The notes below the pieces were generated by a model that saw nothing but the letters and a program-made list of their open reading frames with translations, did no database searches and was not told the DNA's origin. 64,000 bases of DNA from contig NZ_CANLZU010000021.1 of the NCBI RefSeq assembly GCF_947495715.1, positions 1 to 64,000 on the forward strand, in the 5' to 3' direction. Shown piece after piece: positions 19,904 to 28,583 of the stretch; the stretch's first letter is position 1; the number at the start of each line of letters is the position of its first letter. Both the position numbers and the translations under genes were made by a program. Origin of the DNA: an uncultured Oceanisphaera sp. Its GTDB lineage: Bacteria > Pseudomonadota > Gammaproteobacteria > Enterobacterales > Aeromonadaceae.

Positions 19904-20581
19904 TCATCCTTGAGTCTGAAATTCCAGTGCTCGCCGTTCAAGCAGACGAAACAAAAAGGTCAGCAGACCATTCAAAACCAGATAAATGGCGCCCGCCATC
20001 CCGAACACCGCCAGGGTGTCGTAGGTCTGGCCGTTAAGCCGCTGGGCCAGGCCCATGATTTCCATGATCGAGATGGTACTGGCCAGCGAGCTGCCCTTGA
20101 GCACCAATACCACTTCGTTGGAATAAGCCGGAATCACCCGTCTTGCGGCATGGCGCAGCTTGACGCTCAGCGTCTGCCAGCCATTCATGCCCAGCGCCTG
20201 GCAGGCCAGGGTTTCGCCTTTCGGCACCGCCTCCAGCGCGCCCTTGAACAGGCGGCAGGTATAGGCACCGGCATTCATGCCCAGCGCCAGAATGGCACAG
20301 AACATGGGCTCGCGCAGATAAGTCCAGGCCCAGCTGGTCTTGATCCAGTCAAACTGGGCCGGGCCATAGTAAACCAGAAAAATCTGTACCAGCAGCGGCG
20401 TCCCGGTCAGCAACAGCAAATAACCTTCCGTCAGTTGCGCCAGCACCGGCACCCGGCGCTCCAGCACCCAGGTCAGCAGCAGCGCGATCACCAGCCCCAG
20501 TAACAGGCCGGCACCGGTAATGGTCAGGGTGATTTTCACCCCCTGCAGCAGGGTCGGCAAATAATTAAGCCACTCAGTCAT
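19904..20581 (-). CDS. artM: Arginine ABC transporter permease ArtM
   Basis: The 225-aa inner-membrane permease of the HisMQ family contains [17 protein letters not shown], nearly identical to E. coli ArtM. The EAA coupling loop is [17 protein letters not shown], followed by [16 protein letters not shown]. About five membrane segments are expected. It overlaps artQ by eight bases and is the last gene of artPIQM. Confidence 0.93.
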   Translation of the reverse strand: MTEWLNYLPTLLQGVKITLTITGAGLLLGLVIALLLTWVLERRVPVLAQLTEGYLLLLTGTPLLVQIFLVYYGPAQFDWIKTSWAWTYLREPMFCAILALGMNAGAYTCRLFKGALEAVPKGETLACQALGMNGWQTLSVKLRHAARRVIPAYSNEVVLVLKGSSLASTISIMEIMGLAQRLNGQTYDTLAVFGMAGAIYLVLNGLLTFLFRLLERRALEFQTQG

Positions 20582-21221
20582 AACGGGTTACCCTGGTTCT
20601 CAGCCGTTTCAGCCCCTGCTGGCTAAGCACGGTAATCGCCAGATAAATCAGCGCCGCCATGCCGTACCAGGTAAAGGGTTCGTAGGTGCGGGCAGCAATG
20701 GCCTTGGCCTGATACATCAAATCGTGCACCCCGATCAACGACACCAGCGCCGTGTCCTTCAGCAGGATCAGCCACTGGTTACCCAGCCCCGGCAGCGCAT
20801 GGCGCCAGGTTTGCGGCAACACGATACGCACAAAGGTGTACAGGGGCGGCAGGCCCAGTGCCTGCGCCGCCTGCCGCTGGCCCTTGGGCACCGCGTTCAG
20901 CGCCCCGCGCAACGTCTGGGCGGCGTAGGCGGCAAACAGCAGCGACAAGGCCGTCACTCCACACCAGAAGGGGCTGAATTCCAGATACTCGCCGGTCAGC
21001 AAAAACAGTATCTGGGTCGAGCCGAAATAGATAAAGAATACCACCAGGATTTCGGGCAGGCCGCGCAGTACCGTGGTGAGCAGGGTGGTCGGCCAGCGTA
21101 AAACCGCAAAGCGGCTCATCTCGGCGCCGCACAGCAAAATGGCCAGCACCAGGCCGGCCGCCAATGACATCAATGCCAGCCCCAGCGTCATCAGGCTGGC
21201 ATTCATCAGGTGAGTCAGCAT
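20574..21221 (-). CDS. artQ: Arginine ABC transporter permease ArtQ
   Basis: The 215-aa HisMQ-family permease pairs with ArtM. The EAA loop is visible in [20 protein letters not shown], and [18 protein letters not shown] matches the family. It begins one base after the artI stop and overlaps artM. Together the four genes encode a high-affinity arginine uptake system. Confidence 0.92.
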   Translation of the reverse strand: MLTHLMNASLMTLGLALMSLAAGLVLAILLCGAEMSRFAVLRWPTTLLTTVLRGLPEILVVFFIYFGSTQILFLLTGEYLEFSPFWCGVTALSLLFAAYAAQTLRGALNAVPKGQRQAAQALGLPPLYTFVRIVLPQTWRHALPGLGNQWLILLKDTALVSLIGVHDLMYQAKAIAARTYEPFTWYGMAALIYLAITVLSQQGLKRLRTRVTRYD

Positions 21222-21222
21222 C

Positions 21223-21957
21223 TTACTGGGGGAAATACTTTTGGTAGAGACGGTCGTAGCTGCCGTTGGCCTTGAGCTCGCTCAGGCCCTGGTTCAGCTT
21301 GTCGAGCAGCTCCTGATTCCCCTTGGTCACCGCGATGCCGAAGCCGGTACCAAAGTAATTGTCATCGGTGATGCGCTCACCCAGTACCGCATAGCCGTCG
21401 TTCTTGCCCAGCCATTCCCCCACCACGGCGGTATCGGCAAACACCGCATTCAAACGACCGTTGGTCATGTCCAGCAGGGCGTCCTGCACACTCTGATAGG
21501 GACGCGCTTCCAGGCCTTCGCTTTCCAGCTTGTCCTGAATGTATTTCTGGTGCGAGGTGCCGTTCTGCACGCCGACTGTCTTGTCGTTAAGATCGTCGAT
21601 GCCGTCGAACTTGCCGGTTGGCGCCACGAATACGGCGGAATTTTCATAATAGATATCGCTGAAGTCCACCTGCTTGGCACGCTCGGGGGTGATGTCCATG
21701 GCGGCGATGGCGGCATGATAACGACGGAACTTGAGGCTCGGAATCAGGCTGTCGAAAGACTGGTTGTGAAAGCTGCACTGCAGGGCGGCCACGTCACACA
21801 GCGCTCGGGCCAGATCGAGATCGAACCCCTGCATCTCGTTGTTTTCATCGACAAACTCGAAGGGAGGATAGGCCGCATTGGTAACAAACTTCACTTCTGC
21901 CGCCTGAGCGGTGCCAACGGTGGCCAGCAGGGCCAGGGATAACAGGGTCTTGTTCAT
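21223..21957 (-). CDS. artI: Arginine-binding periplasmic protein (ArtI/ArtJ type)
   Basis: The 244-aa solute-binding protein has a clear Sec signal peptide ([19 protein letters not shown], cut before AEVKF). The mature part starts with [20 protein letters not shown], the polar amino-acid binding-protein signature. It captures basic amino acids for ArtPQM. Only one binding protein is encoded here, whereas E. coli has both ArtI and ArtJ, so the I/J assignment is by operon position. Confidence 0.92.
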   Translation of the reverse strand: MNKTLLSLALLATVGTAQAAEVKFVTNAAYPPFEFVDENNEMQGFDLDLARALCDVAALQCSFHNQSFDSLIPSLKFRRYHAAIAAMDITPERAKQVDFSDIYYENSAVFVAPTGKFDGIDDLNDKTVGVQNGTSHQKYIQDKLESEGLEARPYQSVQDALLDMTNGRLNAVFADTAVVGEWLGKNDGYAVLGERITDDNYFGTGFGIAVTKGNQELLDKLNQGLSELKANGSYDRLYQKYFPQ

Positions 21958-21976
21958 GATGATGTCCTTATGGTCA

Positions 21977-22714
21977 TTAATGGGTCAGAAACTCGGCCAA
22001 CCGCTGAGTCTGAGGGTGTTCGAGCAGCCCGGCATCGCCGTATTCCACCAGACGGCCCTGTTCGAGATAGGCCACCCTGGTCGCTATGCGGCGGGCAAAG
22101 CCGACTTCGTGGGTCACAATCACCTGAGTGATACCGGTTTGACCCAGCTGCAGTATGATGTCGGCCACTTCCTTGGTGATCTCCGGATCCAGTGCCGCCG
22201 TGGGTTCGTCGAACAGCAGCACCGACGGATTCATCATCAGCGCCCGGGCAATGGCCACCCGCTGCTGCTGACCGCCCGACAAGGCGCCCGGCCAGGCATG
22301 CCGCTTGTCGGCCAGCTTGAGCTGACTCAGCAGGTAACCGGCCTTATCCTGCGCCTTGGTCTTGTCCATGCCCAGCACCTTGAGCGGCGCCTCCAGCAGG
22401 TTCTGCTCTACCGTCAGATGTGGCCACAGGTGATATTGCTGAAACACCATGCCCACCTTGCCGCGCAGTTGCTGCGCTCTTTTCTGCAACTGGCTGCTGC
22501 GAACATCGGGAAAGGAAAAATGTTCACCAGCAATGGTCAATTGACCGGAATCCGGAATATCCAGCAGGTTGAGCAACCGTAACAGCGAACTTTTACCTGC
22601 ACCGCTTGGCCCAAGTAGCACTAATGTCTCTCCGGCATCGCATTTAAGCGAAACCTGGCTTAAAATTTCCTGACCAGCCCAGGACTTGCAAATGCCGCTG
22701 AATTCTATGCCCAT
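21977..22714 (-). CDS. artP: Arginine ABC transporter ATP-binding protein
   Basis: The 245-aa ABC ATPase has Walker A GPSGAGKS (35-42), the signature LSGGQQQRVAIARAL and Walker B LLFDEPTAALDP. The segment GETLVLLGPSGAGKSSLLR is shared with E. coli ArtP. It is the first gene of the operon. The 133-bp divergent gap to argR carries two ARG-box-like palindromes, so transport is probably repressed by ArgR with arginine. Confidence 0.94.
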   Translation of the reverse strand: MGIEFSGICKSWAGQEILSQVSLKCDAGETLVLLGPSGAGKSSLLRLLNLLDIPDSGQLTIAGEHFSFPDVRSSQLQKRAQQLRGKVGMVFQQYHLWPHLTVEQNLLEAPLKVLGMDKTKAQDKAGYLLSQLKLADKRHAWPGALSGGQQQRVAIARALMMNPSVLLFDEPTAALDPEITKEVADIILQLGQTGITQVIVTHEVGFARRIATRVAYLEQGRLVEYGDAGLLEHPQTQRLAEFLTH

Positions 22715-22759
22715 GCGCTATGTTCACATCATTTGTCAGAGTGTTCGGCTGATTTTATT

Positions 22760-22805
22760 TTGCATTGTTGTTAATGCAAGCTTATTTTGCATCTTTATGC
22801 AAAAT
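22760..22805. promoter_or_regulatory. Two ARG-box-like operators between artP and argR
   Basis: Box 1 is TTGCATT-6 nt-AATGCAA (22760-22779). Box 2 is ATTTTGCAT-4 nt-ATGCAAAAT (22784-22805). Both are AT-rich perfect palindromes resembling the TGAAT/ATTCA ARG box with TGCAT arms. Their centres are 25 bp apart, slightly more than the 21 bp usual for tandem ARG boxes. The position suggests autoregulation of argR and control of artPIQM. Confidence 0.7.
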
Positions 22806-22847
22806 AAATGACTATTCCTTGATAAAAAATGGCCACGGATAGACAAT

Positions 22848-23348
22848 ATGTCCCATTCAACCACGCTCAGTCGGCTGCAAAAAATGAACGAAAAGCAAGA
22901 ACAACTGATCAAGGCCTTCAAGGCCCTGCTCAAGGAAGAACGCTTCGGCTCCCAGGCAGAGATAGTGAGTGCGCTGCAGGATTCGGGGTTCGACAATATC
23001 AACCAGTCCAAAGTCTCGCGCATGCTGAGCAAGTTCGGCGCCGTGCGTACCCGCAATGCCAAGATGGAAATGGTCTATTGCCTGCCGGTCGAACTGGGCG
23101 TGCCCACCAGCAGCAGCCAGTTGAAAAATCTGGTGCTGGATGTGGGCCACAACAGTGCCCTCATCGTGATCCATACCAGCCCCGGTGCCGCCCAGCTGAT
23201 TGCGCGCATGCTCGACTCGCTCGGCAAGGCTGAAGGCATTCTCGGCACCATCGCCGGTGATGACACCATTTTCATTACTCCCACCAACGATACCCCGATA
23301 GAAACCCTGTTCCAGGGTGTACTGGAGCTGTTCGAGCAGTACGTCTGA
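22848..23348 (+). CDS. argR: Arginine repressor
   Basis: This is a winged-helix regulator. DNA-binding residues [12 protein letters not shown] and [19 protein letters not shown] are in the N-half, and the hexamerisation/arginine-binding domain with [18 protein letters not shown] and [10 protein letters not shown] is in the C-half. It is nearly collinear with E. coli ArgR. I keep the ATG at 22848 (166 aa); an internal ATG at 22884 would give the more typical length of about 154 aa, and neither has a strong ribosome site. The stop codon falls on the first base pairs of a GACTCGG tandem array. Confidence 0.96.
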   Translation: MSHSTTLSRLQKMNEKQEQLIKAFKALLKEERFGSQAEIVSALQDSGFDNINQSKVSRMLSKFGAVRTRNAKMEMVYCLPVELGVPTSSSQLKNLVLDVGHNSALIVIHTSPGAAQLIARMLDSLGKAEGILGTIAGDDTIFITPTNDTPIETLFQGVLELFEQYV

Positions 23349-23426
23349 CTCGGGACTCGGGACTCGGGACTCGGGACTCGGGACTCGGGACTCGGGACTC
23401 GGGACTCGGGACTCGGGACTCGGGAC
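23347..23426 (+). repeat. Tandem heptamer array GACTCGG x11
   Basis: Eleven perfect copies of the 7-bp unit GACTCGG plus three bases run directly from the argR stop codon. The first unit provides the last two bases of TGA. Perfect copies suggest recent expansion by slippage. C-rich heptamer tracts follow in the opposite sense at 23513-23550 and 23603-23624. Confidence 0.95.
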
Positions 23427-23433
23427 ATTGTAG

Positions 23434-23451
23434 GCCCCGCTTTAGCGGGGC
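23434..23451. terminator. Short GC hairpin after argR
   Basis: GCCCCGC-TTTA-GCGGGGC is a perfect 7-bp stem just past the heptamer array. There is no T-tract, so it is a weak or factor-dependent terminator, or simply an mRNA 3-prime stabiliser. Confidence 0.45.
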
Positions 23452-23512
23452 ATCAAGCACACACCCGGCCCGATTAGCCCTGAATAAATCAGGGACTGCG
23501 AGCATCTCTGTA

Positions 23513-23624
23513 CCAATCCCTAATCCCTAATCCCCTGTCCCTAATCCCGGGGTTCATCAGCCCTGAGCGGTCGAATAAATTCGACCCTACGCCCCTCGAT
23601 TTCCCCTCACCCCTCACCCCTCAC
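23513..23624. repeat. C-rich heptamer tracts and REP-like palindrome
   Basis: TAATCCC-type units (23513-23550) and CCCTCAC units (23603-23624) lie between argR and the convergent peroxidase gene. Between them is the palindrome GGTCGAATAAATTCGACC (23569-23586), also present at 67-112. Upstream, near 23478-23493, CCCTGA/TCAGGG forms another small hairpin. No gene is visible in this stretch. Confidence 0.7.
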
Positions 23625-23632
23625 AATCGATT

Positions 23633-24547
23633 TTACACATCGCCCTGCGTAACCAGCCACTCTTGCGAGGGCGCGAAGAAGGCGGCGCCGGTTTCGGCCT
23701 GGGTAAACAGCGTCAGGTGATCGAAGTGCCCGTTGTCGTCGGGCTGAAACATGTTTTCCAGCATGCGGGTAAAGTGCAGCGAGGTGTTGCAGCAGGCTAC
23801 AAACACCAGCCCCTGTGTGGAGGCCGTGCCCCAGGGCATACTCTGGCGCAGAATTTCCATGCTGTTGCCGGCCGCATTCTTGAGGCTGGTTCTTCTGGTA
23901 TGAGCCGTTGGTGCTTTGTGGGCCGACTCGTACTCGATGTTATCCACCTTGGTACGACCGTAGACATCTTCCTGCGCCTTCACCGCCAGCCTTTGCCAGC
24001 GAGCCATCTTGTGCTTGTAACGCTGCACATGAAGGTAGCTGCCATCGACAAAACGGCCCTCGCTCACCAGCGCCACTTCGGCCTTGTGTTCCCCTTCCGG
24101 ATTTTCGGTACCGTCCACAAAACCGGTCATGTCGCGACCATCGAGATAACGAAAGCCCTGCCGCTCGTCTTTCAACTCGACCTTGCCGGCCAGTAACGCC
24201 ATGACCCGTTGCACCGCGATATAGGCCACATCCAGCCGGTCGGCACGCAGCTGAAAGAACAGATCGAACGGGGTTTCCGGGGCGATACGTTGTCCTTCCT
24301 GCTGGGCCGGAAAGGGCGCCAGCTCGGCCGGGCGAGCCGCAGGATAGAGTTCATCCCAGGCCTCGTTGCCCACGGCTACCAGCCCGGTAAAGGCCGCATC
24401 GGGATACTCTTGCTGCAGGGCCTGCCACAAGGTCGGCACCTCGGCCAGGGCGGCGCGAGTCGCACCGAAAGCATCGGGCTTGATGTCGAACATCAGATAA
24501 TAGGCATGAAGATTGGGTTCGGCGCAAATACCGGCTTGTGCTGTCAT
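23633..24547 (-). CDS. DyP-type heme peroxidase (YfeX-like)
   Basis: The 304-aa dye-decolorising peroxidase has the family motif GFVDGTENP, whose Asp is the distal catalytic residue, and a C-terminal region around NTSLHFTRMLENMF. There is no Tat or Sec signal, so it should be cytoplasmic, as YfeX is. It lies 104 bp downstream of fbpC on the same strand, so it could be the tail of the iron-uptake operon. A role in heme or iron handling is inferred from this context only. Confidence 0.88.
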   Translation of the reverse strand: MTAQAGICAEPNLHAYYLMFDIKPDAFGATRAALAEVPTLWQALQQEYPDAAFTGLVAVGNEAWDELYPAARPAELAPFPAQQEGQRIAPETPFDLFFQLRADRLDVAYIAVQRVMALLAGKVELKDERQGFRYLDGRDMTGFVDGTENPEGEHKAEVALVSEGRFVDGSYLHVQRYKHKMARWQRLAVKAQEDVYGRTKVDNIEYESAHKAPTAHTRRTSLKNAAGNSMEILRQSMPWGTASTQGLVFVACCNTSLHFTRMLENMFQPDDNGHFDHLTLFTQAETGAAFFAPSQEWLVTQGDV

Positions 24548-24651
24548 TCTCTGCTCTTCCGTTGCTTCGAAAGAGGCCAGTATAACGACAAAAACGGGGG
24601 CTAGGGAACGGGGGCTACGAGTCCCAAATCACGAATCCCCAATCCCCGGAG

Positions 24652-25713
24652 TCAGGCGACGGCGCGCTGGCCTTCGGAATCGGGAAAGAAAGTCAGGGCA
24701 TGGGGCAGCACCTTCACGCTGACCTGGCTGACCGCCGGCAGGGGCTCGTTGATGCTCACTTCCAGCTGCAGACCCTGACATTCCACCACACAGCGGGTAT
24801 GGGTGCCGAGGAACTGCTGTTCCAGCACCCGGCCATTGCCCTGTTCGGTCAACGACAGCTGAATTTGCCGCGGCCGCAGCATCAGCTGGCCGCTGGTGCC
24901 CGGATCGACATTAAGTGCCGCCTGACTCGCAATGGGGCCCATGGCGGTCAGCAGGGAATTGTTGTCGAGCACGGTGGCGGGCACATAGTTGGCCTGACCG
25001 AGAAAATCGGCCACGAAGCGGCTTTGCGGATGCTGGTACAGGGTTTGCGGCCGCCCCACCTGCTCGATATGGCCGGCGCGGAACAGCGCCAGCCGATCGG
25101 AAAAGGCGAAGGCTTCTTCCTTGCTGTGGGTGACGAAGATGGCGCTGATCCCCTGCCCCTTGAGCAGATCCCGGATTTCACCGATCAGCCGCATCCGCAC
25201 CTGGGTGTCGATGTTGGAGAAGGGTTCGTCCAGCAACATCAGTCCCGGCTGGCAGATCATGGCCCGGGCAATGGCCACCCGTTGCTGTTGACCACCGGAC
25301 AGCTGGTGCGGGTAACGCTCCCCCAGATCCGCCAGGTTTACCAGCTCCAGTACCTCGGCGACCCGCGTCTTGATGCGCGCCTTGCTGCTTTCCTTGCTTT
25401 GCAGGCCAAAAGCCACGTTTTGCGCCACATTCAGATGCGGAAACAAGGCGTAGTCCTGAAAAATCATGCCGATATTGCGCCGTTCGGGCACCACCTCCAC
25501 GCCGTTACCGTTCATCTGCCGACCGTGGATATAAATGTCCCCTTCGGTCACCGGCAGCAAGCCCGCCACCGCCTTCAGCAACGTGGTCTTGCCGCAGCCA
25601 CTGGCGCCCAGCAGACACATGATTTCATTTTCGGCCACCTGCAGTGACAGATCATTCAGTATGGGATTACCGTTATAACTACAGCAAATGCCGTTTACAT
25701 CCAATGCCGCCAT
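24652..25713 (-). CDS. fbpC: Iron(III) ABC transporter ATP-binding protein
   Basis: The 353-aa ATPase of the FbpABC/AfuABC ferric-iron importer has Walker A GASGCGKT (36-43), the signature HQLSGGQQQRVAIARAM and LLDEPFSNID. The C-terminal third (about 240-353) is the regulatory/TOBE-like extension usual for FbpC. The start overlaps the fbpB stop by one base (TGATG). A longer upstream in-frame reading lies within fbpB and was not used. Confidence 0.93.
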   Translation of the reverse strand: MAALDVNGICCSYNGNPILNDLSLQVAENEIMCLLGASGCGKTTLLKAVAGLLPVTEGDIYIHGRQMNGNGVEVVPERRNIGMIFQDYALFPHLNVAQNVAFGLQSKESSKARIKTRVAEVLELVNLADLGERYPHQLSGGQQQRVAIARAMICQPGLMLLDEPFSNIDTQVRMRLIGEIRDLLKGQGISAIFVTHSKEEAFAFSDRLALFRAGHIEQVGRPQTLYQHPQSRFVADFLGQANYVPATVLDNNSLLTAMGPIASQAALNVDPGTSGQLMLRPRQIQLSLTEQGNGRVLEQQFLGTHTRCVVECQGLQLEVSINEPLPAVSQVSVKVLPHALTFFPDSEGQRAVA

Positions 25714-27335
25714 CAGTGATGCTGCTCCAGTGATCGATTCAGGAAAATCAGCGGTATCAGCCCGACCAGCACGATGACGATGGCGGGCAGGGCCCCCACC
25801 TCCAGCTGTTCGTCGGACACAAACTGATATACGTAGGTCGCCAGGGTCTGAAAGTTGAACGGGCGCAGCAGCAGGGCCGCCGGCAGTTCTTTCATGCATT
25901 CGATAAACACCAGCAGGGCGCCGGCCAGCATGCCCTTGCGGATCAGCGGCATGTGCACCTTCATCATCATGGCGCCCGGGCCATAGCCCATGGTCTGGGT
26001 CACCATGTCCAGCGACGGCGATACCTTGCCGAGGCTGCTTTCCACCGCCCCCACCGCCATGGCGCCGAAGCGCACCAGATAACCGAAGGCGATGGCGGTC
26101 ATGGTGCCGGTCAGCAGCAGGCCGGGCTCGCTCATCCCCAGCCACAAGGCCAGATCGTTGATGGCAAAGTCGAGGCTGGTCAGCGGCACCAGCACCCCGA
26201 TGGCCAGCACGGTACCGGGCAGGGCATAGCCCATGCTCGCCAGTCGCATCGGCACAACCGTGTAGCTTTTACCGGTGAGTCTGTGGGTCATGCCCAGCAG
26301 CAGGGCGATGAACAGTGCCAGCCCGGCCACCAGGGTCGACAGCGCCAGGCTGTTGATGCTGTATTCGAAGAAGCGCGCATTCCAGGCCTGTTCAAAATAA
26401 TGAATGGCGTGATAGCAGAGAATGACAAAGGGCAGCAGAAAGCCCACCAGCACCAGCCCCCAACAAAACGCCAGGGCGCCCCATTTCGATACGCCGCCCA
26501 GTTGATAACCGGTTTCCTGTTCGTGGCCCATTCCCTTCTGAAAAACCTGCTGGCGCTTGCGACTGATGCGCTCGACACTCAGCAACAGCATCACCACCAG
26601 TAACATCATGGCGGCAATTTTGGCGGCGGCATTGAGGCTGCCATAGCCGAGCCAGGTGTCGTACACCGCCGTGGTCAGGGTATTGACCGCAAAGAAGTTG
26701 ACGGTACCGAAGTCGGACAGGGTTTCCATTGCCACCAGCGACAGTCCCACCGCGATGGAGGGGCGTGCCAGCGGCAAACTGACCCGTCTGAAGCTTTGCC
26801 AGGGCGTGCAACCCAGCAGGCGGCTGGACTGGATCAGGCTGGTGGACTGCTCCAGAAAGGCAGTTCGCGCCAGCAGATACACGTAAGGGTACAGCACCAG
26901 CCCCAGCATCAGGGCGGCACCGCCGAGGGTGCGAATGGGCGGAAAATAATAATCGGCGGCAGACTGCCAGCCAAACCACTGGCGCAAGGTGACTTGCACC
27001 GGGCCGGAAAAGTCCAGCAGGTCGGTATAAACGAAGGCGACGATATAGGAAGGCATGGCCAGGGGCAGGATCAACGCCCATTGCAGCCAGCGTTTGCCGG
27101 GCAGCTCGCACATGGCCATCAGCCAGGCGGCGGGTACCCCGCATAGCAGACTGAACACCATGACCAGCAACACCAGCCAGAAGGTATTGTTGATATACGC
27201 AGGAAGCACCGTGCCCCACAGATGACGGAAGAGGTCTTCTGCGGGTAACAGTGCTTCATATAATAGTGCCATCACAGGCAAGGTCAGCAGCAGAGCCAGT
27301 GCCCAGCTGCCGACCGTCCAACCAGGTCTTTTCAT
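25713..27335 (-). CDS. fbpB: Iron(III) ABC transporter permease
   Basis: The 540-aa protein is a fused two-domain permease with about twelve membrane segments. The two EAA-type loops lie near RLLGCTPWQSFRRVSLPLARP in the first half and MGYGPGAMMMKVHMPLIRKG in the second. Such internal duplication is usual for FbpB. It begins 34 bp after fbpA and couples directly to fbpC. Confidence 0.93.
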   Translation of the reverse strand: MKRPGWTVGSWALALLLTLPVMALLYEALLPAEDLFRHLWGTVLPAYINNTFWLVLLVMVFSLLCGVPAAWLMAMCELPGKRWLQWALILPLAMPSYIVAFVYTDLLDFSGPVQVTLRQWFGWQSAADYYFPPIRTLGGAALMLGLVLYPYVYLLARTAFLEQSTSLIQSSRLLGCTPWQSFRRVSLPLARPSIAVGLSLVAMETLSDFGTVNFFAVNTLTTAVYDTWLGYGSLNAAAKIAAMMLLVVMLLLSVERISRKRQQVFQKGMGHEQETGYQLGGVSKWGALAFCWGLVLVGFLLPFVILCYHAIHYFEQAWNARFFEYSINSLALSTLVAGLALFIALLLGMTHRLTGKSYTVVPMRLASMGYALPGTVLAIGVLVPLTSLDFAINDLALWLGMSEPGLLLTGTMTAIAFGYLVRFGAMAVGAVESSLGKVSPSLDMVTQTMGYGPGAMMMKVHMPLIRKGMLAGALLVFIECMKELPAALLLRPFNFQTLATYVYQFVSDEQLEVGALPAIVIVLVGLIPLIFLNRSLEQHH

Positions 27336-27369
27336 CTACAACTCGGAACGGGGGCTGACCCCCGTCTTT

Positions 27370-28383
27370 TTACAGGTCGTATTGGACTTCGTCCATCAAT
27401 TGCACCGCTTCTTTGGCATGTTTTGCCACATCGGTCAACGGACGAGCGTCGGATTTGAATTCACCCCAGCTCTTCACCAGCTCGGACGGCTCCACGCCGG
27501 GCTTGACCGGATATTCATGATTGGCGGAGGCATACAGGTGCTGCGCCTCGTCGCCGGCCAGGAATTCCATCAGCTTGACGGCGGCATCCTTGTTCTTGGC
27601 ATGCTTGGCCAGGGCCACGGCAGAAATGTTGACGTGGGTACCGCGATCCGCCTGATTGGGGAAGTTGATGTAGGCGGATTCGGCCCACTCGCGCTGCTTT
27701 TCGTTGGTCAGCATGACGCCGTAGTAGTAGCTGTTGCCCAGGGCGTAGTCACAGACACCATCGCGAATGGCCTTGACCTGATCCCGGTCACCGCCCTGGG
27801 GCTTCTGCGCCAGATTGGCTTTCACGCCTTCGAGCCAGGTCTTGGTGTATTCAACACCGTGCTCGTCAATCATGGAGGCAGCCAGTGCCACGTTGTAAGG
27901 ATGCTTGCCGCTACGGGTACAGATTTTACCCTTGTACTTGGGATCGGCCAGCTCTTCATAGGTGATATCATCACGCTTGCCAACCCGGTCAACCGAGCTG
28001 TAGATGGCGCGGGCACGGGTGGTAAGGGCAAACCACTTGCCGTCGGCATCCCGGTACTGGGCCGGAATATTCTCTTCCAGCACCTTGCTGTCGACCGCCT
28101 GGGTCAGATCCTTGTCGACCACATCCATCAAACGGCTGACGTCGACCGTCAGTACCAGATCGGCCGGTGACAGACGGCCTTCGCGCTGCAGGCGCTCACC
28201 CATGCCGTCCTTGATAAACACCACATTGACGTCGATACCGGTTTCCTGGGTAAAGGTGTCGATGATCGGCTTGATCAGAAAATCCTGGCGATTGGAGTAG
28301 ACGTTAACTTCTTCGGCAAACGCCTGGCTGGTGAAGCTGGAAACCAGCAGTGCCGCCGCCGACAGGAAAAATTTCTTAGACAT
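27370..28383 (-). CDS. fbpA: Iron(III) ABC transporter periplasmic binding protein
   Basis: The 337-aa solute-binding protein carries a signal peptide (MSKKFFLSAAALLVSS...AFA, cleaved before EEVNVYS). Mature features include EEVNVYSNRQDFLIKP at the start and YNVALAASM and ALGNSYYYGVML, matching ferric-binding proteins of the FbpA/FutA class, in which adjacent tyrosines bind iron. I use the second of two tandem ATG codons; the long upstream extension lacks a signal-like start. A Fur-like box lies 23 bp upstream. Confidence 0.93.
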   Translation of the reverse strand: MSKKFFLSAAALLVSSFTSQAFAEEVNVYSNRQDFLIKPIIDTFTQETGIDVNVVFIKDGMGERLQREGRLSPADLVLTVDVSRLMDVVDKDLTQAVDSKVLEENIPAQYRDADGKWFALTTRARAIYSSVDRVGKRDDITYEELADPKYKGKICTRSGKHPYNVALAASMIDEHGVEYTKTWLEGVKANLAQKPQGGDRDQVKAIRDGVCDYALGNSYYYGVMLTNEKQREWAESAYINFPNQADRGTHVNISAVALAKHAKNKDAAVKLMEFLAGDEAQHLYASANHEYPVKPGVEPSELVKSWGEFKSDARPLTDVAKHAKEAVQLMDEVQYDL

Positions 28384-28405
28384 CATCCAGATCCATTTTG
28401 TTGAG

Positions 28406-28420
28406 TGAGAATAATTAACG
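28406..28420 (-). promoter_or_regulatory. Fur-box-like site upstream of fbpA
   Basis: TGAGAATAATTAACG matches the 7-1-7 Fur consensus TGAnAATnATTnTCA in its first three blocks and departs in the last. Its position just upstream of fbpA fits iron repression of fbpABC. Confidence 0.5.
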
Positions 28421-28547
28421 TTTAGAAGTATACCCGGACGCGACCCGGAATCAATAAGCAACTGGCATCTAAATAGTAAAAGTTTTCATCCTCAATAGTA
28501 TTCACTCGTTGAGCCGGATTTTCCTTGCGCTGGATCAGCTGGCAGAC

Positions 28548-28578
28548 AAAAAAACAAAGGGAGACCTCATGGCCTCCC
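28548..28578 (-). terminator. Terminator of the glnK-amtB operon, displaced from amtB
   Basis: On the minus strand GGGAGGCC/GGTCTCCC around a 4-nt loop is followed by TTTGTTTTTTT. It lies 460 bp beyond the amtB stop because repeat element E5 is inserted between. It also insulates fbpA from amtB. Confidence 0.75.
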
Positions 28579-28583
28579 CTGAC

